Source: Cerrena zonata (taxonomy: Eukaryota; Basidiomycota; Agaricomycetes; Polyporales; Cerrenaceae). From it: DNA of 64,000 nucleotides. The DNA is taken from assembly GCA_038087015.1 (NCBI GenBank), contig JASBNA010000001.1:1550001-1614000 (forward strand), read 5' to 3'. A program made the translations under genes and the position numbers. Positions 1 through 11,913 of this stretch are shown piece by piece (position 1 is the stretch's first letter; every line of letters begins with the position of its first letter). The notes under the pieces were generated by a model. That model searched no databases. It was not told where the DNA came from and saw nothing but the letters and a program-made list of their open reading frames with translations.

Positions 1-3000
1 GATTCCGCTTGGGAGAAAGTTGAAGCGCAGCAAGGACTGTGTGATGACTGGTTAGTTAAGTTTCATCGGATATCACCAAAGCCACTTACATTTCAAAACC
101 ATCGACGACATGAGAACTGCAGACGCGGCGACCAGAATCCAGCCCTGAGCTTGACAACGTGCGGTATCACGGAAATCAGTCTGACCTCGGTAGAAGATGT
201 TGTTGAGACAGTTGACGTTTTGGTCCCGTGTAGTGGAGTCCATGGCCGCGAGCACTTTTTCGAGGGGTTTAGTGATGTCCTGACCAGCTCGTTGCTTGAA
301 TAAGTCGGAAATGTCAGTGTCGAGGAAAATATCCGCTGCTTGGTTCTGGCGGGTAGTGATCGTGTTGACGTAATCAGTAAGGTCATAAACAGCGCTATTC
401 CAGACTCCCAAAAGTCTAACAGAAGTTGTTAGAAAGTGAGTAAACATAACCGAAAAAATGAAGTCTTACCTCGGGGTAGTGTCATCATGAGATTGTGACC
501 AGAGTGTTTTCTTATCCCAAACCAAAGGTCCCTTGAGGAAGTCCTTCATCTTCGGCTGGAAAGTACTCGTATACCAATCAGTGTCGTCAAGCTTGGTATT
601 CTGAACACTCTGCAAAGCACCGGAGGTATGCACCGCCTGAGGGATGTCGGCAGTGAAGTTCGCATATACTAACGCTTGATTACTATCGGTAACCAATCCA
701 GGGCATCCAAGGACAAGGGGAGGAGGGAAATAATACGTTAGGTCTTGACCGGCCAAGACTTCTAGAGCATCTGCACCGTTACTTGCGGTGCCAGTAATAT
801 CACTGTGGTCACCATTGACGAAGTTCGATACGTCGTAAACTTTACCCTGGACTGCTACCCAAAAGTCATCTTCACCAGTATGTTGAGCAACCTCGTTGAC
901 TTTCCAAGCCTTGTCAAAATTAGGGCACAAAAGACGACCAAATTCGATGATGTAGAAGACAACGATGCCGTTAAGGAGGAAAATGAGCAAGAAGATCGCC
1001 AACTTCTCCCTCCACGCAAGTCGGACATCCGCGCGTTTCATACGTCCAATTCTATGAAGTAGGAATGATGGGATGTACCAGGTCATACCCCAGACGACCC
1101 AGAGCCAAATTCGTCGTGTGCGTGTCGTGGGGACTTCTTCCACAGCGTTAGGCGCCTCTTTCACAACCAAACCTTTCTCCTTCGAGGGTGAAGGATCAGG
1201 ATATCCATCACCTTTCTTGTCCCATTCAGATCCCCAGCCGTTACCATCAGTGTCGGAGTAGGCTGGTGATGCATCGAAGTTGTTATGGGCATTGGGTGTT
1301 GAGAGACCGCCTTGAGAATAAGGAGTCGTAGCGTTTGGGTCCCGGTAATTCGTTCCATTCGTGCCAGTGCGTGTAAGCAGCAAGTTGTCCTCGCTTCCTC
1401 CAGCACCATAGTAGCCTCCACCTACGCCAGCATGCTGCGAGCCATTGTCTCGGTGTGTGTACTCGGTAGCATCATCCGGCATCACGCTCTCATCATCCTC
1501 ACCCACGGCTTTCTTAGCCTCCTTCTCCGCAGAACGAATCACGTCCTCGACCATCTTCCACGCTGGGTAAGTGAGCCAAATCGAGCGATGGCCGACTGCA
1601 TAGTCAATGCCCTCTTGCCACCCATTCGCCCTTGCACATTGTTGAATGCGTTCAGAGTCCGATCCGCCAATGGTAGGGACAAAGCGTTCGCAAAACGCGC
1701 TATGTTCCATATCAACAACGAATTCTTTCTTCCGACGAGAAACCATATCTGGAAGAAGTAAGGAGCGAATTTGAAGCTTGACACGTCGCTTGTCGAACGA
1801 GTTAGGGGAACCGGAATCGTTCGGTCGGATACATGAGACAGTCCAAAGACGAGCACGGTCTAGAGATGCAGTGATCTCGGATAGTGTGTAGTTGAGTTGA
1901 GTGGTGACGGGATAGACCTTCGAATTGTCGAGATGAGGGTGTTCCTCAGTTGGTAAAGGAACACTACCATCTAAAGCAACAATGGGGGTGGGATGACGAA
2001 GGGGATGAGAAGATACTTGAGCCTGAACAACGGTAGATTCGTCTTTCGAGTGTCGTTCTGTGGCTAGACTAGGCCCAGAGATAAGTTTAGAAATGAATGG
2101 ATCAGATGAGTTGCGAAGGAGTGTAACGAAAGCCGAATCAAGAATGTCCACATCTTTCTCTACGAAGTGAGATGCGTCATACGAGCAGCTACCTGCGTAA
2201 TGATTGACACCAAACATCAGCTTGTCATTAGCCCCGGGGGCGTGATGTTGCGTGGTAAAGGATGCGTGTACGTTGAACTTGGAAACAAGATCTTGGACCA
2301 ATTCCTCGTCTCGATTGTCACCGCCCTTCCCAGACTTCGCATTAGAGCAAGCCTTGTTCATAACTCCAAGAATACCACCAGGTTTGCGATGAGCTCGTTC
2401 GCTCAACTGGGCGCCACGGAGAAGCTCAATACAAGCGGAATTGTCCATGGTTGAAATGGTTGGTAAAGCGATACCATCTCCGGTCATCTGACCGTTGAAC
2501 CCAACGGAATCCTCGAAGACGTTGCGCAAGACGTATGAATGAACGACTTCATCTGCAAAATTAATGCAGAACTCGTCGAAGGCATTCTGGCCATAGGCAG
2601 AAACAAGTGGTGCCGGCCCTCCGAGCATCATGGAAGTAGTACCACCAGGACCTCTGGTCTGGAAACCAGGCTGGTCGAGGAGAACAATCTGGGTGGGTGG
2701 AGGCGGGTCTTGAGAGTTTGGCGCAAGTTTGTGGTTAGCCATTTCGACGACATAAGAAAACAGGATAGCGTAAAGATCTCGTACGAGCTGGTCTCGTTGG
2801 GCAGAACTTTGGTCGACGTTGAGCATGACCTGGTACAGCTCTTTGCGGACATAACTTGTCTTGTTTGTAAGGGTTTCGGCAAGCTCCTCGGACGCTACGC
2901 CTAGCATGCGTGCTACTTGATCCAGGACGGGCATATTGCTGACATACGCCGAAACGTCACGAGCATCTCCTTCTCCAAACTGAACATTACCCAGCAATAG

Positions 3001-3943
3001 GATGGTGACTAGCAAGCTAAAAATAGAAGAGACATTTTTAGGCTTGAATCCCAATGTCTTGAAGGAAGCTCTGAGCTCTTCCATCGCTGTGGAATCATCA
3101 CTAAATGGTCCGGCTGGCAGCCTGTAGCAGCCTGAAGAGGCAAGCAACGCGTAATCCGAGGGGTCCTCGAGATTGAATCGGTCACGCTCGTCTGGAGTTG
3201 CACCTGCCAAAAACTGGTAAAAAACATGGTAAGACCGTTCTTCATGGGCGAGTCGATTAAGCCGAGACTTTTCCAGGTTGTATGTAAGGATCTTGCTAGA
3301 CTGGATTCGACCCCTTTCGTTGAAATGAAGTTCGAGATACCGCCCGTGCCGCGAGGCGTTAGGGTTCATGAGGGTCTTCGCATTGCCGAAGGAGTCGAGT
3401 AGGGGAGTCAATGCTTTGATTTGCTCAGCAATTCTGGTCTCTTTTTTGGAGTGCGAAGAGAGCCTCAGAAGCTGATTAACGAGCAATTGCGATGATGCTG
3501 TCTTTCCCGAGCCCGTGATGCCGCTTTATAGAGTCATTAGAGCTGACCACGACAGAACAATGCCGTGTAGCAACGTACCGGAAAACGACAGACTGGGTCT
3601 CTGTTCTCCTACGCATTAGCAAATACATACGCGCTGCAAGGTCGTAAGGGTGCGGTGGTAATGATGATGAGGCACCAGGTAAGGGGAGACTGGTGTCCTT
3701 GTAGGACTTTTCTTCATAGTCCTTCGCACTAGCATCGTTCACATTAGCAAGGTTCTTGTAGGGATTAACGATGACGAGGTTTGTAGCGCCAATTCGAGAG
3801 TAGGGTAGGTCAGAGCGAAAGCGAGTTTGAAGCACGGAGAGAATAGTATCATCTGAAGGATAGACCGTCGCAGACGTGGAGGAAGAGACGAGATCAGTGA
3901 GATCCCCTGTGGTGATGGCTTGAGACGACAAGGAGGAGGCCAT
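1..3943 (-). CDS. Chitin synthase with myosin-like motor domain (class V/VII), 3' part outside window
   Basis: Plasma-membrane enzyme that polymerises UDP-GlcNAc into cell-wall chitin; the N-terminal myosin-like domain is thought to help delivery or tethering at the growing tip. Start is the ATG at 3943. Exons: 3943-3579, 3523-470, 415-90, and about 42-1 running off the window. The motor domain has a P-loop GITGSGKT (residues 123-130), a switch I-like NPNASRHGR (about 175) and a switch II-like LDQPGF (about 404). It is followed by two membrane segments (about 930-948 and 963-981) and a cytochrome-b5-like domain (about 995-1060). Around the exon 3/4 join the frame reads VLKFLAALQL, a hallmark just before the catalytic core. 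The catalytic QxxRW core lies outside the window. No frame break in the visible 1,260 or so codons. Divergent from the COPI gene. Confidence 0.93.
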
Positions 3944-4309
3944 GGCCTGTAAAAGAAGGTGGGGTGAGCACCGTCGTCGTTGTCGAGCTCGTTGTGGTGA
4001 ACGGCGTGGAAGAGGTTGGTGAGAAGGACACCGCAATTGGACCTCTTACACGATGACGCCGGGCAACCGTGACCGATCCCGTTGCTCCAGATTGTTCCCT
4101 CGTGACGGAACCTTTCCCCCTTACGCAACCCCTAGCATAGGGTTTCTTTGGCATTCCCACTTTCCCACATCGTACTTACACGTCCACATCGCCAAAGTCC
4201 AAACCAGGCCTACTTTACATACATACACTGGCTCTCTCTAATTCCCTTTTCTTCTCTATCAAGTGTCACGACCCTTGTATATCGAACTAGAAGAGCTTAG
4301 TTTTGCACT
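3944..4309. promoter_or_regulatory. Divergent promoter region, chitin synthase / COPI beta'
   Basis: 366 bp separate the two start codons, so both promoters and 5' leaders must share this space. The right half is CT-rich (about 4195-4260), a common feature of fungal core promoters. No convincing TATA box on either side. Confidence 0.5.
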
Positions 4310-7300
4310 ATGTTGTTGGACGTGAATGTAAGTCTCAATAAATCACATACATGCTCTTCAATCTAAATTACTTCAGAGGAAACTGTTTACTCGGTCAGAT
4401 CGTGTCAAAGGAGTCGATTTCCACCCAACAGAGCCATGGTTGCTAACAGGTCTCTATAACGGAACAGTCAACATCTACAATCACGAGACCGGTGCCATAG
4501 TGAAGACATTTGAAGTATCCGAAGTTCCAGTACGATGTGTCCGTTTCATCCCTCGAAAGAACTGGTTTGTTGCAGGCTCAGACGACTTCCAACTTCGTGT
4601 CTTCAACTATAATACCCACGAGAAAGTTACTGCGTTCGAGGCGCATCCCGACTACATTCGATGCTTGACCGTACACCCAAGTGCGAGCATTGTGCTTACT
4701 GGTAGTGATGATATGACTATTCGTGCTTGGGACTGGGATAAGCAATGGAGATGTATTCAGGTATAGTTCATTATCTGAATTTACGAATTTATACCTAATT
4801 TTCTTGATCCTAGACGTACGAAGGTCATACGCATTATATTATGAATATTGCTATTTCTCCAAAGGACCCCAATACTTTCGCCTCCGCATGTTTAGACCGA
4901 ACAGTCAAAATGTGGTCCCTTGGAACCTCCACAGCCAACTTCACCATGGAAGCACATGACAAGGGTGTAAACTATGTCGAATTCTATCCTGGTGCCGACA
5001 AGCCGTATCTTGTTACTGCAAGTGACGACAAGACAGTCAAGATTTGGGACTATTTGAGCAAGAGCTGTGTACAAACACTGGAATCTCATACGAACAATGT
5101 GCTTTTCGCCGCATTTCATCCTAACTTGCCACTCATCATCAGTGGTGGCGAAGACGGCACCGTCAAACTCTGGAACAGTGGGACCTACCGATTGGAGAAC
5201 ACTCTAAGCTATGCTCTGGAACGGGCTTGGTGTCTGTCCGTCCGAAAGGCTGTTAATGAGATAGCAGTTGGTTATGATGAGGGTGTTGTCGTTGTCAAAG
5301 TATGTTTGATATCAGCCTTCAAACTGTCAGTGATGCTAATGTCACTATATGCATAGCTTGGCCGAGATGAGCCTACATACAGTATGGATCCATCAGGCAA
5401 ACTCATCTATACACACACCAACGAAGTCTTGTCTGCAAATCTGCAAACGGTTCATGCTGAGGAACTTGCCGATGGAAACCGGATACAATTATCCATCAAG
5501 GAACTTGGTACAACAGAAATATTCGCCACCTCGTTATCACATTCTCCTAACGGACGATTTGTCACTGTTGTTGGTGATGGTGAATATATTGTGTACACCG
5601 CGCTAGCCTGGCGTAACAAAGCATTCGGAAACGGAAGTTCCTTCGCATGGGCGGGCGATTCCAATACCTATGCCGTCCTGGAAGGGCGACTGAAACTCCG
5701 TGTCTACAAGAACTTCCGTGAGCGCACCGGAGCTGGCATGAAGGGCGCTGGATCGTGGGCTATCGACGGCATCCATGGCGGTACCCTCCTTGGTGCTCGA
5801 GGATCAGGTTTTGTCCTCTTCTGGGATTGGGAGACGGGTGAAGTTGTCCGTAGGATAGAGGCAGACGCTAAGAACGTAAGTCTCAGATCCACGTTCCCTG
5901 CTTTTCGCCGCTGACAAAATATTAGATTTTCTGGTCGGGCACTGGTTCGCTCGTTGCTATATGCACGGAGGAATCCTACTATGTTCTGAGATTCGACCGT
6001 GACGCCTATGAAGCGAAGTTGCAAGAAGGCGTAGACATCTCAGACGAAGGTGTAGAGGAAGCGTTTGAGCTTATAGCTGAAATCCCTGAAAAGTAAGACC
6101 TCTGTATATTATATAACCTAACCGGAACTAAATATTTTCTACAGTATACGAACAGCGAAATGGGTTGGTGACTGCCTCATCTACACCAACTCTGCAAACC
6201 GACTCAGCTACTTCGTTGGTTCTGAGTCATACACTATCACGCCTTTCGATACGTAAGCTCTCGAGTTTCCGCGTATTAGCATGTACAGTGCCCTTACATT
6301 CGTTGAACAGACCATTATATCTCCTTGGTTACATCCCAGCACACAACAGAGTGTATCTCGGCGACAAAGATGTCAACGTGTACAGCTATACACTATCACT
6401 CAACATGGTCGAATACCAAACCGCCGTTCTGCGGGGAGATATGGATGGTGCTGCCGAGCTCCTGCCATCTATACCAAAGGAGCAACGCAACAAGATTGCA
6501 ACGTTCCTTGAAGGAAGAGGTGAGCAGTGCTAAAATATATTCATATTACTAAGATTAAACTTTGCATCCAGGCCTGAAGGAACTCGCATACGAAGTGACG
6601 ACTGATCCTGACCATAAGTTTGATCTTGCGTTGTCTCTAGATGACCTCGATGCAGCTGTCGAGATTACACGGACCGTTCCAGAACTTGAGGCTGAGGTGA
6701 AGTGGAAGGCTATCGGAGACCGTGCGTTGACGGTATGGCGATTCGACTTGGCACGAGAAAGCTTCGAGAAGGCGGGTGATCTCAGTGCTCTGATGCTCCT
6801 GCTCCTCTCTACTGGTGATAGGGATGGACTTCAGAAACTCGCTGTCCAAGCAGGTGATTATCGTTTTTCGCTTAGCTATTACGCTTAGATCCATGCTGAT
6901 TGACGTCTTTTGTGGCAGAGCAAAAGGGACAAAATAACCTCGCCTTCGCGACGTTGTTGCAACTTGGTGATCCTAATGCATGTGTTGATCTGCTTGTGAA
7001 GACACAACGTGCCCCAGAAGCCGCGATGTTTGCTCGGACATATGCGCCAACTAAGGTTCCTGAGGCTGTACAAGCATGGAAGTCTGAGCTGACAAGCAAG
7101 AACCGATCAAAAATCGCGGCCAAAATCGCAGATCCTATAGAACAGCCTGAATCGTTCGAGGAAGGTTGGGAAGACGCTATCGCCCGTGAAAAGGGAGAGC
7201 AACAATCTCCCCTACCAGTAAATGGTGCTTCAGGTTCGTATCACAACTGCGCACTTCACTGTTAGACTTTCTGGGCTAATCCGGGATATGCTAGACTCCG

Positions 7301-7344
7301 TGCCTCCAGTAGATGATGATGAAGAAGACGAAACGGCAGCCTGA
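4310..7344 (+). CDS. SEC27: Coatomer subunit beta' (COPI coat, WD40 protein)
   Basis: Subunit of the COPI coat that drives retrograde Golgi-to-ER traffic and binds dilysine cargo signals. Ten exons: 4310-4327, 4377-4760, 4814-5299, 5357-5875, 5926-6092, 6145-6252, 6311-6519, 6572-6853, 6919-7233, 7295-7344. They sum to 2538 nt, giving 845 aa, the usual fungal length. The first exon codes only for MLLDVN and joins to [11 protein letters not shown], the canonical start of the family. WD40 repeats fill about residues 10-310 (for example [35 protein letters not shown]). The second propeller and alpha-solenoid follow, including [16 protein letters not shown]. It ends in an acidic tail. No frame break; every junction keeps phase. 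Confidence 0.96.
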
Positions 7345-8185
7345 TCTCCGTGTGCATACTATTTTGATCCTTCAGGTGTAGCATGTTAATTTATCGCTTT
7401 ACGGAATTCAACTTCGACGGATATTGAAAAATCGCAATTCGCCCCGATATTCCTAAGGTAAATCGATGCTCTAGTTTTATATCCACGTAAGTGTATCGTA
7501 CACGTTCCGCGTTCCTATCAAGGTTGCTGTGCATCCCTCCACTACACGCACACAAGGAAACCTTGTTTTCGAAGATGGCCTTCATCTCCTCAGGGTATCC
7601 GCAATGCACAGTCCGCCGCAACGTGGATTGGTGTTCTATCTACAACACAACAGTGGTCGCGTGCGTTCATTTCCCAATTTTATAGACGCCATTACTCATT
7701 CTTGTATCTCACCGTGTGAGAACAACAACTTTGTAGCTGAGGATAATCACAAATGAGAAAACAAGGGAATATACACATGAACGGTAAAAGCCAGGGACTG
7801 CCACAGTGATGACAACCTTTGTAAGTTAGTGACGTTATTCGCCTTTTTTTAAGGGTATACCCCGCGAAGCGGATTATCATTGTTCAATTGTTGTTCTAAA
7901 CACGTGTAGTCGGCGAGAGTTCCTGAGAAAGGGTTGTGATCAATCCCCTCGTATGATCAGACTGAAGGCTGGTCGGTTCGGTATCGTGCATTCCGTTCAT
8001 GTAAGATGAAGCATGGAATTCTGGCCGACGCCTCGATGCAAACATCAGGCAGCCCTGCGCGTGGGGGTGATATATACGAGTCCCTCTGCAGACCCAACGT
8101 CCACTCAACCAGAAGAATTGACTTCTTCAGTACGTTCATTGCATATTTCTCCTCCTTTGATCTCTGTACTAATCAAATTTAGACT
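7345..8185. other. Intergenic region with a probable 5'-UTR intron
   Basis: 841 bp without a supported gene. Just before the next start, 8130-8182 has a good donor (GTACGTTC), a branch-like CTAAT and a TTTAG acceptor. It is best read as an intron in the 5' leader of the following gene. Confidence 0.45.
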
Positions 8186-11100
8186 ATGTCTTCAGAACCA
8201 ACTACAAACGCCAAAGATGAAAACCGGAGACAGGCCTCTCCAGCGAGGTCGTTCCGGTCCCGAATGGGCACTATGCTCAGACGGAATTCTGCAACCCTTG
8301 GGTTTTCTCGACCCACCACTCCATTTCGCTCTGATTCGAAGAGCTCTCTGAGGTTGTCGACTGACGCACCGGCACCGACCCAAGAAGCTCAAACTCATGT
8401 ACCAAGTCCGGTCCAAGAGACAGCTGAAGGTGAAACACCTTCTGCACCGTCTGCACCCGCTGGTCCTTCTACCCTATCACAGGAGGTTACTGTATCTCCC
8501 GAGACTGCTCCTGCTGTACTTACAGCCGAACCTCAGCCCACACCCGAGGTCTCTGTGCAAGCACCAGAACCAAAGGCAGATGCCGCGGCTCAGACATCTT
8601 CTGCTCCTGCTCCTGCTCCTGCTCCTGAGGAACCCTCTGTAGTGGAGGAAGTCCATCCTGCCCCCATAGCCCCCGTGGAGCGAGCGCAAGAAGCCAAACC
8701 CGAAGCTCCTGCACCGGAGGAACGTAGAGCAGACACATTCGCTTTTGGTGATGAAATCGAAACCAAGCCTGAGGAAGCTGCTCCTTCTACCCCGGAACCT
8801 GCTCGAGTATTTGTGGCAGAGCCCGAATCAATTCTGAACCCCCGAAGGAAACTAAAGCAGAAGCAATTCCGGAGCCTTACGACCATAGTTTTCGCATGGA
8901 GAGACGATACTCGCTCACGATCTGTGTCACCCAAGCATTCACGCTCCATCCTCGTGGAGGGAACTCCCCCTCACCAAATGGTCTCTTCTCCAGAGTCCAT
9001 TACTCGTAGTATCTCGCCCAAGGCCAGCAAAGGGTCCATAGCTTCGTATGGTCGTGTCATTGTCGATACCCCCGGTGGACGCGTCCATGTGTCTTTCAAT
9101 CCTCATGAACAAGGCGAGGACGAACCCAGACGAGGGCGCAGTAGGGCATCAAGTGTTCGGTATGTAATCTAGCTCATTGATATATGTTATGATACTTACT
9201 TGATTTGTACCATAGTACATACGGTGATCCATTCGCTGATCCACCAAACACCATGCCAGAAGAGCCTCAACATCGCATGCTTTCACCGATTGACAGTGTA
9301 GCCGAGTAAGTCTAATCCAACTATCTCGATATCTCGATCTGACGCTCGGGACTCAGACCATCAGAGACACCAAGAGATCTCCAGGATCCAAATCAAGTGT
9401 CAACAATGCCCTACATCGAGGAACAGACATACACTAGTATGCCCGGTGCCGTTGTCATGCCTCTTCCTCCAGCGGAGACCGTTATATTACCTCAGAAGTG
9501 TGTATTCGTTCTATTTTCCTCTCAAGTATGAAACTCACTTCGAGCGGCAGACAAGTAAGGGAAATGCCATCAGCATACAGTCTCCAAGACCGAACCAATG
9601 GCCCCATCAACCACAACCCTCCTGAGACTGAGTAGGTGGCTAGTAAATAACTTGATCAACATACGCTAACTAAATATTACAGTGAACGGTTGCCCCTCCT
9701 TCCCCGTACCATGGATCACGTCGCTGGAACGTCTAAGTCTGCAGCCTACCCTGACACCTTCAATGAAGATACAATCGTATTCCCGTCTGCCCAACGCCTC
9801 TGGCCGACCCTGGTTCATTCTCTCCATTCGCTTGGCTGGACAGAGTATCACTTACCTGATAGTTCTATTTACTATCACCATAAGGCAATGCGTATTACCA
9901 CTGATATCAACCTGCGAACACAGAAGAAACTAGAAGCAGTTACCGAATACCTTGATCGCAAACTCCCTGAAGAGGTTTCGCTTGCGCCCGAAGGATGGGA
10001 ATTGTGGCTTCGCGATGCAGAGAGCTCAAAGCAGGGTTTCGCGCCTTTGCGAAACTGGGTCAACCACAAAGCAAAGGTTTTGTCGTTTGACCCCCCTCCT
10101 GCACCAGAAGGAGAGGCTGATACATCCCCTGACCACATGACGGACGACGATCGTAAGTTATCCAATTTTGATTCTCTTAACAACTATTCATGAACTAAAT
10201 TATTCTATAGGTCTAGACAAGGAGTACCGATATTGGGCATTTGTCGAGGGACATCCTGCTCACACCATCCTGCCCGAGAATGCTCATGCTGAAGCTATGG
10301 ATGCCTTGACATGGTCATACACTGGTCAGTGGTCTCCTATCTATGTTTATTGTTATGTGCGTACTAATAAGTGATGTAGATTGTCTGCTTCCAGAAAATC
10401 AAACTACCCCTCCGCCCTTTTCACCTCAGGAATGTCAGGAACTCATGGGTCTGCTTCGTTCATTCGAGAACCCTGCCAAGGCAAATTCTATTGTTCACAT
10501 TCGAGTGGTTTCTCGAGTATTACTCCGAATCGGTGGGTGTATTTTACATAGCGGATTTGGATCTTCGCTGACGACCAGGACAGCGCAATGGCGGCAGCAG
10601 AACTTCAGGCCTGACAAGCCTCTTCCTCGAGATGTTTCTAAAGGTCCTCTTCGCCCTGACCGTCGTTTGCCTTTCCGTCGTACTGTTCTCGACGTGATCA
10701 TGTCTATCCTCTGCCTCGGAATTCCTTACCTCTTCATGAATCGTTCTCGCGGCCACAGAATAGATGAAGAGAGTGGTTTGCAAAGTGCAGGTCCCATGCT
10801 TATGATCGGTGCATGTGCCTGTCTCGTGGTGTGTGTTACCTTGCACTTTATTCGGGAAAACTTATTCTAATCAACTTGGCTGTAGTCCGCGGTTATTCTC
10901 AGTGCTTCGGTCACATTTTTAACACTCCCTGGTCTTGATGACGTTGCGCGTTTGGCTGGCATGATCGCAATTTTATTCTCGGCCTCTAGTATGGTTTCTA
11001 CTGTGGTCGCACTTTTCCGATACAAAGCAGATGTTGAGAGAACTATGGTCTATGTCAGCGGGGAAGGCCTTATGTTGATCTCTGTGCGTTTACTCCCCCC

Positions 11101-11363
11101 GATTCAAGGTCCCCTCAATACTAACTAATCTTCCTCGTCTACAGCGGCGGAGCATTGTCATGTCACTTCCACTCGTTTTCCTTGCCTGGGCAATCGCTGC
11201 TTTTGTGACAGGTATCACGTTCTACTCTTTCCGTGGCGCTACCATTACTGGTCGCGCAGATGTTCGAGTTGACTTCCAAGACTACACACATTGGGCCATG
11301 GTGGGTTCTTTGGGTGGGGTTGGCGGAGTTCTTATGATGTCAGCTTTGTTGGCTCGTCGATGA
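8186..11363 (+). CDS. Large agaricomycete protein with proline-rich N-terminus, WW-like segment and C-terminal membrane helices
   Basis: Eleven exons give 894 aa: 8186-9159, 9216-9305, 9357-9497, 9551-9631, 9683-10152, 10211-10324, 10380-10532, 10584-10828, 10886-11083, 11145-11363 (ten coding) after a leader exon. All phases close. Residues 1 to about 320 are low-complexity Pro/Ala/Glu, with an Ala-Pro run near 8600. A middle globular part includes GWELWLRDAE, which resembles half of a WW domain, and RYWAFVEGHPAH. The C-terminus has about four hydrophobic helices (VLDVIMSILCLGIPYLF, GACACLV, ARLAGMIAILFSASSMVSTVVALF, SLPLVFLAWAIAAFV, then GGVGGVLMMSALL). Proteins of this layout occur widely in Agaricomycetes without an assigned function, and I know no tested role. 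Likely an integral membrane protein with a cytosolic N-terminus. Confidence 0.85.
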
Positions 11364-11913
11364 ATACGTATATTACGATACTTACGATAGCGCACACCGG
11401 ATGTCTGCAATCCCATGACTCGGCTATTTACTGCATTTAATTTATTTTTGCTCGTCCTACCAATATCATCGTGTTTCTACACTAGTACTGGCAGACGCGC
11501 TTACTTGAATCGGGCGGCATAAGCGAGTCCGATTTCAAGTTCGACGGTCGATGGGACCCCCTAATTCAGCCCGATGCCATAATGCTACAGGCCAACATAA
11601 CCATAATGTCCAAGTTGAGTCTCTTATCATCACGAAAACTAAATCCTAGGAGCGTCACCTGTTCAACATTCAAGCTTAGGCTTCGATACTTCTACTGCAA
11701 GTGATCACTAGGTACAATCACGCCAATGTGTTGAATGTCCTGATATCAACTCTACTTATCATCGGATTAAGAAAAGAAACATTCCGCCGGGAAGCCGCAC
11801 TGTAGTGGGAACTGCTCCTATTCTTATCATCCTATGCACTACAAGTATCTAGGGTGAGAGGATAAGAGCAGACGTTGCACTCAGAACGCGCTGTATACTT
11901 TCCTCATCTCGAA
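11364..11913. other. Intergenic region
   Basis: 550 bp without a supported gene, RNA or repeat. Confidence 0.5.

Noticed and set aside
8595..8632. GCTCCT tandem repeat as a possible minisatellite or mobile element
   Set aside because: Simple in-frame Ala-Pro repeat within a coding exon.
8590..8949. 119-codon minus-strand frame
   Set aside because: Antisense shadow of the Ala/Pro-rich repeat in the plus-strand gene.
10488..10560. A second open frame reading FEWFLEYYSESVGVFYIADLDL inside the 8186-11363 gene
   Set aside because: A 51-nt intron (10533-10583, CTGAC branch, GACAG acceptor) joins RVLLRI to AQWRQQNFRPDKPL in the other frame, which keeps the phase of the whole gene, so the attractive reading is chance.
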